64,000 nt of DNA from Alitta virens (lineage: Eukaryota; Annelida; Polychaeta; Phyllodocida; Nereididae). The position numbers and the translations under genes were made by a program. Location of the stretch: the NCBI GenBank assembly GCA_932294295.1, contig OW028582.1, forward strand, positions 5,079,515 through 5,143,514, given 5' to 3'. Of this stretch, positions 23,601 through 34,700 are shown piece after piece (position 1 is the first letter of the stretch; every line of letters begins with the position of its first letter). Below the pieces are notes generated by a model. It was not told the DNA's origin. It saw nothing but the letters and a program-made list of their open reading frames with translations, and did not search any database.

Positions 23601-25152
23601 CGTGTAAGAGGTATAGTACCGCTGCAGGAGTTGGTCTAGTGCGGACAGGTGATCTTGCGCTGACACGCCGCAGCCCGTTGTGGCGCAACAGATGATGAAA
23701 TTGACCTGGTTGTGCCAGAACTGCATCGGACTAGAGTTCCAAGCTTGTACAACATTGTGAGAAGTTACGTTAGGCAGCTGACACTTCTCAGACACATCCG
23801 GGTGCTGCGATTGGATCCATGAAAGTCCAGCCGACTGGACTTGGCTGTGGGGTTGAGTGAGTGGCACTTGTCTGGAACAACAGTCTCATCTTTGTTCTCG
23901 GCCCCGACCCGGATTCAGGTGACATTTCGCTTGGTCAGGGTGTTGATGACTTTGTAGCAGTGAAAGACGTCGCTGTCGTTGTCGTCTTTTTCACAGTGGT
24001 TCGGCCGAGGTTCTGGACCATGGTCTGTCCTGAGGGGGTTGCGTGAAATTCAGGGTGGCTGTGAATTTCATATGCACAGTGACATCGTGGGCGCCATCAT
24101 TGGGGGATTTTGGATTTTGGTCGAGCACGCTCGGGTTGTTCGTCACTACAACTGACTGGCGCACACTTTACACAACAAGGGGATACCTGAGGAGCATGTA
24201 TGGGTTGAACTTGCATCCGTATTGACTTGCAGTCATTATTAGCTCTGCTATATATCACTATTGGAGCCTGTATCTCGTCCAGATTCAGCCTTGTCTGGTT
24301 GTAAGCGTGTAAGAGGTATAGTACCGCTACAGGAGTTGGTCTAGTGCGGACAGGTGATCTTGCGCTGACACGCCGCAGCCCGTTGTGGCGCACCAGATGA
24401 TGAAATTGACCTGGTTGTGCCAGAACTGCATCGGACTAGAGTTACAAGCTTGTACAACGTTGTCAGAAGTTACGTTAGGCAGCTGACACTTCTCAGACAC
24501 ATCCGGGTGCCGCGTTTGGATCCATGAAAGTCCAGCCGACGGGACTTGGCTGTGGGGTTGAGTGAGTGGCACTCGTCTGGAACAACAGTCTCATCTTTGT
24601 TCTCGGCCCCGACCCGGATTCAGGTGACATTTCGCTTGGTCGTGGTGTTGATGACTTTGTAGCAGTGAAAGACGTCGCTGTCATTGTCGTCTTTTTCACA
24701 GTGGTTCGGCCGAGGTTCTGGACCATGGTCTGTCCTGAGGGGGTTGCGTGAAATTCAGGGTGGCTGTGAATTTCATATGCACAGTGACATCATGGGCGCC
24801 ATCATTGGGGGATTTTGGATTTTGGTCGAGCACGCTCGGGTTGTTCGTCACTACAACTGACTGGCGCACACTTTACACAACAAGCGGATACCTGAGGAGC
24901 ATGTATGGGTTGAACTTGCATCCGTATTGACTTGCAGTCATTATTAGCTCTGCTATATATCACTATTGGAGCCTTTATCTCGTCCAGAATCGGCCTTGTC
25001 TGGTAGTATGCGTGTAAGAGGTATAGTACCGCTGCAGGAGTTGGTCTAGTGCGGACAGGTGATCTTGCGCTGACACGCCGCAGCCCGTTGTGGCGCAACA
25101 GATGATGAAATTGACCTGGTTGTGCCAGAACTGCATCGGACTAGAGTTCCAA
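20682..25152 (+). repeat. 4,471-bp HOR copy H1 (Sa-M-Sb-L2-S'-L2-L1-L1)
   Basis: Monomers start at 20682, 21009, 21686, 22013, 22714, 23042, 23743 and 24448. Lengths are 327, 677, 327, 701, 328, 701, 705 and 705 bp. Private changes are an adjacent double substitution at 23937-23938 (TTGGTCAGGG for TTGGTCGTGG) and CATCATGGG at about 24788-24796. Confidence 0.93.
22714..23041 (+). repeat. Type S' short monomer (328 bp), reference example
   Basis: This is a second short form with a different A/C junction. Block A ends AGTCTTATCT, the linker is CATCTTAT (8 bp) and block C begins GTTCAGAATCC. Block C also carries the private change GTTGTAGCGC for GTTGTGGCGC. The eight copies start at 22714, 29221, 36733, 41204, 49465, 53932, 56367 and 57396, always between two L2 monomers. 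The distinct linker suggests it is not simply a point-mutated Sa or Sb. Confidence 0.9.
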
Positions 25153-27188
25153 GCTTGTACAACATTGTGAGAAGTTACGTTAGGCAGCTGACACTTCTCA
25201 GACACATCCGGGTGCTGCGATTGGATCCATGAAAGTCCAGCCGACTGGACTTGGCTGTGGGGTTGAGTGAGTGGCACTCGTCTGGAACAACAGTCTCATC
25301 TCATATTTGTCCAGAATCCGCCTTGTCTGGTAGTACGCGTGTATGAGGTATAGTACCGCTGCAGGAGTTGGTCTAGTGCGGACAGGTGACCTTGTGCTGA
25401 CACGCCGCAGCCCGTTGTGGCGCACCAGATGACGAAATTGACCTGGTTGTGCCAGAACTGCATCGGACTAGAGTTCCAAGCTTGTACAACGTTGTCAGAA
25501 GTTACGTTAGGCAGCTGACACTTCTCAGACACATCCGGGTGCCGCGTTTGGATCCATGAAAGTCCAGCCGACTGGACTTGGCTGTGGGGTTGAGTGAGTG
25601 GCACTCGTCTGGAACAAGAGTCTCATCTTTGTTCTCGGCCCCGACCCGGATTCAGGTGACATTTCGCTTTGTCGTGGTGTTGATGACTTTGTAGCAGTGA
25701 AAGACGTCGCTGTCGTTGTCGTCTTTTTCACAGTGGTTCGGCCGAGGGTTGCGTGGAATTCAGGGTGGCTGTGAATTTCAGATGCACAATGACATCGTGG
25801 GCGCCGTCATTGGGGGATTTTGGATTTTGGTCGAGCACGCTCGGGTTGTTCGTCACTACAACTGACTGGCGCACACCTTACACAACATGGGGATCCCTGA
25901 GGAGCCTGTATGGGTTGACCTTGCATCCGTATTGACTTGCAGTCATTATTAGCTCCGCTATATATCACTATTGGAGCCTTTATCTCGTCCAGAATCGGCC
26001 TTGTCTGGTAGTATGCGTGTAAGAGGTATAGTACCACTGCAGGAGTTGGTCTAGTGCAGACAGGTTATCTTGCGTTGACACGCCGCAGCCCGATGTGGCG
26101 CACCAGATGACGAAATTGACCTGGTTGTGCCAGAACTGCATCGGCTAGAGTTTCAAGCTTGTACAACTTTGTCAGAAGTTACGTTAGGCAGCTGACACTT
26201 CTCAGACACATACGGGTGCCGCGTTTGGATCCATGAAAGTCCAGCCGACTGGACTTGGCTGTGGGGTTGAGTCAGTGGCACTCGTCTGGAACAACAGTCT
26301 CATCTCATATTTGTCCAGAATCCGCCTTGTCTGGTAGTACGCGTGTATGAGGTATAGTACCGCTGCAGGAGTTGGTGTAGTGCGGACAGGTGAATTTGAG
26401 CTGACACGCCGCAGCCCTTTGTGGCGCACCAGATGACGAAATTGACCTGGTTGTGCCAGAACTGCATCGGACTAGGGTTCCAAGCTTGTACAACATTGTG
26501 AGAAGTTACGTTAGGCAGCTGACACTTCTCAGACACATCCGGGTGCCGCGTTTGGATCCATGAAAGTCCAGCCGACGGGACTTGGCTGTGGGGTTGAGTG
26601 AGTGGCACTCGTCTGGAACAACAGTCTCATCTTTGTTCTCGGCCCCGACCCGGATTCAGGTGACATTTCGCTTGGTCGTGGTGTTGATGACTTTGTAGCA
26701 GTGAAAGACGTCGCTGTCATTGTCGTCTTTTTCACAGTGGTTCGGCCGAGGTTCTGGACCATGGTCTGTCCTGAGGGGGTTGCGTGAAATTCAGGGTGGC
26801 TGTGAATTTCATATGCACAGTGACATCGTGGGCGCCATCATTGGGGGATTTTGGATTTTGGTCGAGCACGCTCGGGTTGTTCGTCACTACAACTGACTGG
26901 CGCACACTTTACACAACAAGCGGATACCTGAGGAGCATGTATGGGTTGAACTTGCATCCGTATTGACTTGCAGTCATTATTAGCTCTGCTATATATCACT
27001 ATTGGAGCCTTTATCTCGTCCAGAATCGGCCTTGTCTGGTAGTATGCGTGTAAGAGGTATAGTACCGCTGCAGGAGTTGGTCTAGTGCGGACAGGTGATC
27101 TTGCGCTGACACGCCGCAGCCCGTTGTGGCGCAACAGATGATGAAATTGACCTGGTTGTGCCAGAACTGCATCGGACTAGAGTTCCAA
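25153..27188 (+). repeat. 2,036-bp spacer I1: HOR with an internal 2,435-bp deletion
   Basis: Monomers start at 25153 (Sa), 25480 (M), 26157 (Sb) and 26484 (L1). This equals the 4,471-bp HOR with L2-S'-L2-L1 removed. The last monomer is chimeric: its first bases (ACAACATTGTGAG) belong to the L2 that normally follows Sb, and the rest (CCGACGGGAC onward) to the final L1 of the HOR. A private GGTGAATTTGAG lies at about 26388-26399. Confidence 0.9.
26484..27188 (+). repeat. Chimeric L2/L1 monomer at a deletion joint
   Basis: The first bases (ACAACATTGTGAG) are the L2 start that normally follows Sb. By CCGACGGGAC (about 26572) it is the second L1 of the HOR. The matching chimera at 33996-34700 sits at the equivalent place in spacer I2, so both spacers probably descend from one deletion event. 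Confidence 0.85.
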
Positions 27189-30100
27189 GCTTGTACAACA
27201 TTGTGAGAAGTTACGTTAGGCAGCTGACACTTCTCAGACACATCCGGGTGCTGCGATTGGATCCATGAAAGTCCAGCCGACTGGACTTGGCTGTGGGGTT
27301 GAGTGAGTGGCACTCGTCTGGAACAACAGTCTCATCTCATATTTGTCCAGAATCCGCCTTGTCTGGTAGTACGCGTGTATGAGGTATAGTACCGCTGCAG
27401 GAGTTGGTCTAGTGCGGACAGGTGACCTTGTGCTGACACGCCGCAGCCCGTTGTGGCGCACCAGATGACGAAATTGACCTGGTTGTGCCAGAACTGCATC
27501 GGACTAGAGTTCCAAGCTTGTACAACGTTGTCAGAAGTTACGTTAGGCAGCTGACACTTCTCAGACACATCCGGGTGCCGCGTTTGGATCCATGAAAGTC
27601 CAGCCGACTGGACTTGGCTGTGGGGTTGAGTGAGTGGCACTCGTCTGGAACAAGAGTCTCATCTTTGTTCTCGGCCCCGACCCGGATTCAGGTGACATTT
27701 CGCTTTGTCGTGGTGTTGATGACTTTGTAGCAGTGAAAGACGTCGCTGTCGTTGTCGTCTTTTTCACAGTGGTTCGGCCGAGGGTTGCGTGGAATTCAGG
27801 GTGGCTGTGAATTTCAGATGCACAATGACATCGTGGGCGCTGTCATTGGGGGATTTTGGATTTTGGTCGAGCACGCTCGGGTTGTTCGTCACTACAACTG
27901 ACTGGCGCACACCTTACACAACATGGGGATCCCTGAGGAGCCTGTATGGGTTGACCTTGCATCCGTATTGACTTGCAGTCATTATTAGCTCCGCTATATA
28001 TCACTATTGGAGCCTTTATCTCGTCCAGAATCGGCCTTGTCTGGTAGTATGCGTGTAAGAGGTATAGTACCACTGCAGGAGTTGGTCTAGTGCAGACAGG
28101 TTATCTTGCGTTGACACGCCGCAGCCCGATGTGGCGCACCAGATGACGAAATTGACCTGGTTGTGCCAGAACTGCATCGGCTAGAGTTTCAAGCTTGTAC
28201 AACTTTGTCAGAAGTTACGTTAGGCAGCTGACACTTCTCAGACACATACGGGTGCCGCGTTTGGATCCATGAAAGTCCAGCCGACTGGACTTGGCTGTGG
28301 GGTTGAGTCAGTGGCACTCGTCTGGAACAACAGTCTCATCTCATATTTGTCCAGAATCCGCCTTGTCTGGTAGTACGCGTGTATGAGGTATAGTACCGCT
28401 GCAGGAGTTGGTGTAGTGCGGACAGGTGATTTTGAGCTGACACGCCGCAGCCCTTTGTGGCGCACCAGATGACGAAATTGACCTGGTTGTGCCAGAACTG
28501 CATCGGACTAGGGTTCCAAGCTTGTACAACATTGTGAGAAGTTACGTTAGGCAGCTGACACTTCTCAGACATATCCGGGTGCCGCGTTTGGATCCATGAA
28601 AGTCCAGCCGACTGGACTTGGCTGTGGGGTTGAGTGAGTGGCACTCGTCTGGAACAACAGTATCATCTTTGTTCTCGGCCCCGACCCGGATTCAGGTGAC
28701 ATTTCGCTTGGTCGTGGTGTTGATGACTTTGTAGCAGTGAAAGACGTCGCTGTCGTTGTCGTCTTTTTCAGTGGTTCGGCCGAGGTTCTGGACCATGGTC
28801 TGTCCTGTGGGGGTTGCGTGAAATTCAGGGTGGCTGTGAATTTCAGATGCACAATGACATCGTGGGCGCCGTCATTGGGGGATTTTGGATTTTGGTCGAG
28901 CACGCTCGGGTTGTTCGTCACTACAACTGTCTGACACACTTTACACAACAAGGGGATCCCTGAGGAGCCTGTATGGGTTGACCTTGCATCCGTATTGACT
29001 TGCAGTCATTATTAGCTCTGCTATATATCACTATTGGAGCCTGTATCTCGTCCAGATTCGGCCTTGTCTGGTAGTAAGCGTGTAAGAGTTATAGTACCGC
29101 TGCAGGAGTTGGTCTAGTGCGGACAGGTGATCTTGCGCTGACACGCCGCAGCCCGTTGTGGCGCACCAGATGACGAAATTGACCTGGTTGTGCCAGAACT
29201 GCATCGGACTAGAGTTCCAAGCTTGTACAACGTTGTCAGAAGTTACGTTAGGCAGCTGACACTTCTCAGACACATCCGGGTGCCGCGTTTGGATCCATGA
29301 AAGTCCAGCCGACTGGACTTGGCTGTGGGGTTGAGTGAGTGGCACTCGTCTGGAACAACAGTCTTATCTCATCTTATGTTCAGAATCCGCCTTGTCTGGT
29401 AGTACGCGTGTAAGAGGTATAGTACCGCTGCAGGAGTTGGTCTAGTGCGGACAGGTGACCTTGTGCTGACACGCCGCAGCCCGTTGTAGCGCACCAGATA
29501 ACGAAATTGACCTGGTTGTGCCAGAACTGCATCGGACTAGAGTTCCAAGCTTGTACAACGTTGTCAGAAGTTACGTTAGGCAGCTGACACTTCTCAGACA
29601 CATCCGGGTGCCGCGTTTGGATCCATGAAAGTCCTGCCGACTGGACTTGGCTGTGGGGTTGAGTGAGTGGCACTCGTCTGGAACAACAGTATCATCTTTG
29701 TTCTCGGCCCCGACCCGGATTCAGGTGACATTTTGCTTGGTCGTGGTGTTGATGACTTTGTAGCAGTGAAAGACGTCGCTGTCGTTGTCGTCTTTTTCAG
29801 TGGTTCGGCCGAGGTTCTGGACCATGGTCTGTCCTGTGGGGGTTGCGTGAAATTCAGGGTGGCTGTGAATTTCAGATGCACAATGACATCGTGGGCGCCG
29901 TCATTGGGGGATTTTAGATTTTGGTCGAGCACGCTCGGGTTGTTCGTCACTACAACTGTCTGACACACTTTACACAACAAGGGGATCCCTGAGGAGCCTG
30001 GATGGGTTGACCTTGCATCCGTATTGACTTGCAGTCATTATTAGCTCTGCTATATATCACTATTGGAGCCTGTATCTCGTCCAGAATTGGCCTTGTCTGG

Positions 30101-31659
30101 TAGTATGCGTGTAAGAGGTATAGTACCGCTGCAGGAGTTGGTCTAGTGCGGACAGGTGATCTTGCGCTGACACGCCGCAGCCCGTTGTGGCGCAACAGAT
30201 GATGAAATTGACCTGGTTGTGCCAGAACTGCATCGGACTAGAGTTCCAAGCTTGTACAACATTGTGAGAAGTTACGTTAGGCAGCTGACACTTCTCAGAC
30301 ACATCCGGGTGCTGCGATTGGATCCATGAAAGTCCAGCCGACTGGACTTGGCTGTGGGGTTGAGTGAGTGGCACTTGTCTGGAACAACAGTCTCATCTTT
30401 GTTCTCGGCCCCGACCCGGATTCAGGTGACATTTCGCTTGGTCGTGGTGTTGATGACTTTGTAGCAGTGAAAGACGTCGCTGTCGTTGTCGTCTTTTTCA
30501 CAGTGGTTCGGCCGAGGTTCTGGACCATGGTCTGTCCTGAGGGGGTTGCGTGAAATTCAGGGTGGCTGTGAATTTCATATGCACAGTGACATCGTGGGCG
30601 CCATCATTGGGGGATTTTGGATTTTGGTCGAGCACGCTCGGGTTGTTCGTCACTACAACTGACTGGCGCACACTTTACACAACAAGGGGATACCTGAGGA
30701 GCATGTATGGGTTGAACTTGCATCCGTATTGACTTGCAGTCATTATTAGCTCTGCTATATATCACTATTGGAGCCTGTATCTCGTCCAGATTCAGCCTTG
30801 TCTGGTTGTAAGCGTGTAAGAGGTATAGTACCGCTACAGGAGTTGGTCTAGTGCGGACAGGTGATCTTGCGCTGACACGCCGCAGCCCGTTGTGGCGCAC
30901 CAGATGATGAAATTGACCTGGTTGTGCCAGAACTGCATCGGACTAGAGTTACAAGCTTGTACAACGTTGTCAGAAGTTACGTTAGGCAGCTGACACTTCT
31001 CAGACACATCCGGGTGCCGCGTTTGGATCCATGAAAGTCCAGCCGACGGGACTTGGCTGTGGGGTTGAGTGAGTGGCACTCGTCTGGAACAACAGTCTCA
31101 TCTTTGTTCTCGGCCCCGACCCGGATTCAGGTGACATTTCGCTTGGTCGTGGTGTTGATGACTTTGTAGCAGTGAAAGACGTCGCTGTCATTGTCGTCTT
31201 TTTCACAGTGGTTCGGCCGAGGTTCTGGACCATGGTCTGTCCTGAGGGGGTTGCGTGAAATTCAGGGTGGCTGTGAATTTCATATGCACAGTGACATCGT
31301 GGGCGCCATCATTGGGGGATTTTGGATTTTGGTCGAGCACGCTCGGGTTGTTCGTCACTACAACTGACTGGCGCACACTTTACACAACAAGCGGATACCT
31401 GAGGAGCATGTATGGGTTGAACTTGCATCCGTATTGACTTGCAGTCATTATTAGCTCTGCTATATATCACTATTGGAGCCTTTATCTCGTCCAGAATCGG
31501 CCTTGTCTGGTAGTATGCGTGTAAGAGGTATAGTACCGCTGCAGGAGTTGGTCTAGTGCGGACAGGTGATCTTGCGCTGACACGCCGCAGCCCGTTGTGG
31601 CGCAACAGATGATGAAATTGACCTGGTTGTGCCAGAACTGCATCGGACTAGAGTTCCAA
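27189..31659 (+). repeat. 4,471-bp HOR copy H2
   Basis: Monomers start at 27189, 27516, 28193, 28520, 29221, 29549, 30250 and 30955, with the same lengths as H1. The S' at 29221 has CCAGATAACG (A at 29500), shared only with the S' of H3. A private T lies in GGGCGCTGTC at about 27841. Confidence 0.93.
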
Positions 31660-34600
31660 GCTTGTACAACATTGTGAGAAGTTACGTTAGGCAGCTGACA
31701 CTTCTCAGACACATCCGGGTGCTGCGATTGGATCCATGAAAGTCCAGCCGACTGGACTTGGCTGTGGGGTTGAGTGAGTGGCACTCGTCTGGAACAACAG
31801 TCTCATCTCATATTTGTCCAGAATCCGCCTTGTCTGGTAGTACGCGTGTATGAGGTATAGTACCGCTGCAGGAGTTGGTCTAGTGCGGACAGGTGACCTT
31901 GTGCTGACACGCCGCAGCCCGTTGTGGCGCACCAGATGACGAAATTGACCTGGTTGTGCCAGAACTGCATCGGACTAGAGTTCCAAGCTTGTACAACGTT
32001 GTCAGAAGTTACGTTAGGCAGCTGACACTTCTCAGACACATCCGGGTGCCGCGTTTGGATCCATGAAAGTCCAGCCGACTGGACTTGGCTGTGGGGTTGA
32101 GTGAGTGGCACTCGTCTGGAACAAGAGTCTCATCTTTGTTCTCGGCCCCGACCCGGATTCAGGTGACATTTCGCTTTGTCGTGGTGTTGATGACTTTGTA
32201 GCAGTGAAAGACGTCGCTGTCGTTGTCGTCTTTTTCACAGTGGTTCGGCCGAGGGTTGCGTGGAATTCAGGGTGGCTGTGAATTTCAGATGCACAATGAC
32301 ATCGTGGGCGCCGTCATTGGGGGATTTTGGATTTTGGTCGAGCACGCTCGGGTTGTTCGTCACTACAACTGACTGGCGCACACCTTACACAACATGGGGA
32401 TCCCTGAGGAGCCTGTATGGGTTGACCTTGCATCCGTATTGACTTGCAGTCATTATTAGCTCCGCTATATATCACTATTGGAGCCTTTATCTCGTCCAGA
32501 ATCCGCCTTGTCTGGTAGTACGCGTGTAAGAGGTATAGTACCGCTGCAGGAGTTGGTCTAGTGCGGACAGGTGATCTTGCGCTGACACGCCGCAGCCCGT
32601 TGTGGCGCAACAGATGATGAAATTGACCTGGTTGTGCCAGAACTGCATCGGACTAGAGTTCCAAGCTTGTACAACATTGTGAGAAGTTACGTTAGGCAGC
32701 TGACACTTCTCAGACACATCCGGGTGCTGCGATTGGATCCATGAAAGTCCAGCCGACTGGACTTGGCTGTGGGGTTGAGTGAGTGGCACTCGTCTGGAAC
32801 AACAGTCTCATCTCATATTTGTCCAGAATCCGCCTTGTCTGGTAGTACGCGTGTATGAGGTATAGTACCGCTGCAGGAGTTGGTCTAGTGCGGACAGGTG
32901 ACCTTGTGCTGACACGCCGCAGCCCGTTGTGGCGCACCAGATGACGAAATTGACCTGGTTGTGCCAGAACTGCATCGGACTAGAGTTCCAAGCTTGTACA
33001 ACGTTGTCAGAAGTTACGTTAGGCAGCTGACACTTCTCAGACACATCCGGGTGCCGCGTTTGGATCCATGAAAGTCCAGCCGACTGGACTTGGCTGTGGG
33101 GTTGAGTGAGTGGCACTCGTCTGGAACAAGAGTCTCATCTTTGTTCTCGGCCCCGACCCGGATTCAGGTGACATTTCGCTTTGTCGTGGTGTTGATGACT
33201 TTGTAGCAGTGAAAGACGTCGCTGTCGTTGTCGTCTTTTTCACAGTGGTTCGGCCGAGGGTTGCGTGGAATTCAGGGTGGCTGTGAATTTCAGATGCACA
33301 ATGACATCGTGGGCGCCGTCATTGGGGGATTTTGGATTTTGGTCGAGCACGCTCGGGTTGTTCGTCACTACAACTGACTGGCGCACACCTTACACAACAT
33401 GGGGATCCCTGAGGAGCCTGTATGGGTTGACCTTGCATCCGTATTGACTTGCAGTCATTATTAGCTCCGCTATATATCACTATTGGAGCCTTTATCTCGT
33501 CCAGAATCGGCCTTGTCTGGTAGTATGCGTGTAAGAGGTATAGTACCACTGCAGGAGTTGGTCTAGTGCAGACAGGTTATCTTGCGTTGACACGCCGCAG
33601 CCCGATGTGGCGCACCAGATGACGAAATTGACCTGGTTGTGCCAGAACTGCATCGGCTAGAGTTTCAAGCTTGTACAACTTTGTCAGAAGTTACGTTAGG
33701 CAGCTGACACTTCTCAGACACATACGGGTGCCGCGTTTGGATCCATGAAAGTCCAGCCGACTGGACTTGGCTGTGGGGTTGAGTCAGTGGCACTCGTCTG
33801 GAACAACAGTCTCATCTCATATTTGTCCAGAATCCGCCTTGTCTGGTAGTACGCGTGTATGAGGTATAGTACCGCTGCAGGAGTTGGTGTAGTGCGGACA
33901 GGTGATTTTGAGCTGACACGCCGCAGCCCTTTGTGGCGCACCAGATGACGAAATTGACCTGGTTGTGCCAGAACTGCATCGGACTAGGGTTCCAAGCTTG
34001 TACAACATTGTGAGAAGTTACGTTAGGCAGCTGACACTTCTCAGACACATCCGGGTGCCGCGTTTGGATCCATGAAAGTCCAGCCGACGGGACTTGGCTG
34101 TGGGGTTGAGTGAGTGGCACTCGTCTGGAACAACAGTCTCATCTTTGTTCTCGGCCCCGACCCGGATTCAGGTGACATTTCGCTTGGTCGTGGTGTTGAT
34201 GACTTTGTAGCAGTGAAAGACGTCGCTGTCATTGTCGTCTTTTTCACAGTGGTTCGGCCGAGGTTCTGGACCATGGTCTGTCCTGAGGGGGTTGCGTGAA
34301 ATTCAGGGTGGCTGTGAATTTCATATGCACAGTGACATCGTGGGCGCCATCATTGGGGGATTTTGGATTTTGGTCGAGCACGCTCGGGTTGTTCGTCACT
34401 ACAACTGACTGGCGCACACTTTACACAACAAGCGGATACCTGAGGAGCATGTATGGGTTGAACTTGCATCCGTATTGACTTGCAGTCATTATTAGCTCTG
34501 CTATATATCACTATTGGAGCCTTTATCTCGTCCAGAATCGGCCTTGTCTGGTAGTATGCGTGTAAGAGGTATAGTACCGCTGCAGGAGTTGGTCTAGTGC

Positions 34601-34700
34601 GGACAGGTGATCTTGCGCTGACACGCCGCAGCCCGTTGTGGCGCAACAGATGATGAAATTGACCTGGTTGTGCCAGAACTGCATCGGACTAGAGTTCCAA
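31660..34700 (+). repeat. 3,041-bp spacer I2: I1 plus an extra 1,005-bp Sa-M unit
   Basis: Monomers start at 31660 (Sa), 31987 (chimeric M), 32665 (Sa), 32992 (M), 33669 (Sb) and 33996 (chimeric L1). Positions 32665-34700 have the same monomers and length as I1, including the same type of L2/L1 chimera at the end. The extra pair 31660-32664 is 327 + 678 bp. Confidence 0.9.
31987..32664 (+). repeat. Three-way mosaic M monomer
   Basis: The first part is M type. A tract including at least 32504-32521 (AATCCGCC to TACGCGTG, followed by TAAGAGG) matches S' block C. The remainder (GTGATCTTGCGC, GCAACAGATGATG) matches the last L1 of H2, which also precedes Sa. Neither M nor that L1 explains the middle tract, so a crossover plus a short conversion tract is the simplest reading. 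Confidence 0.8.
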
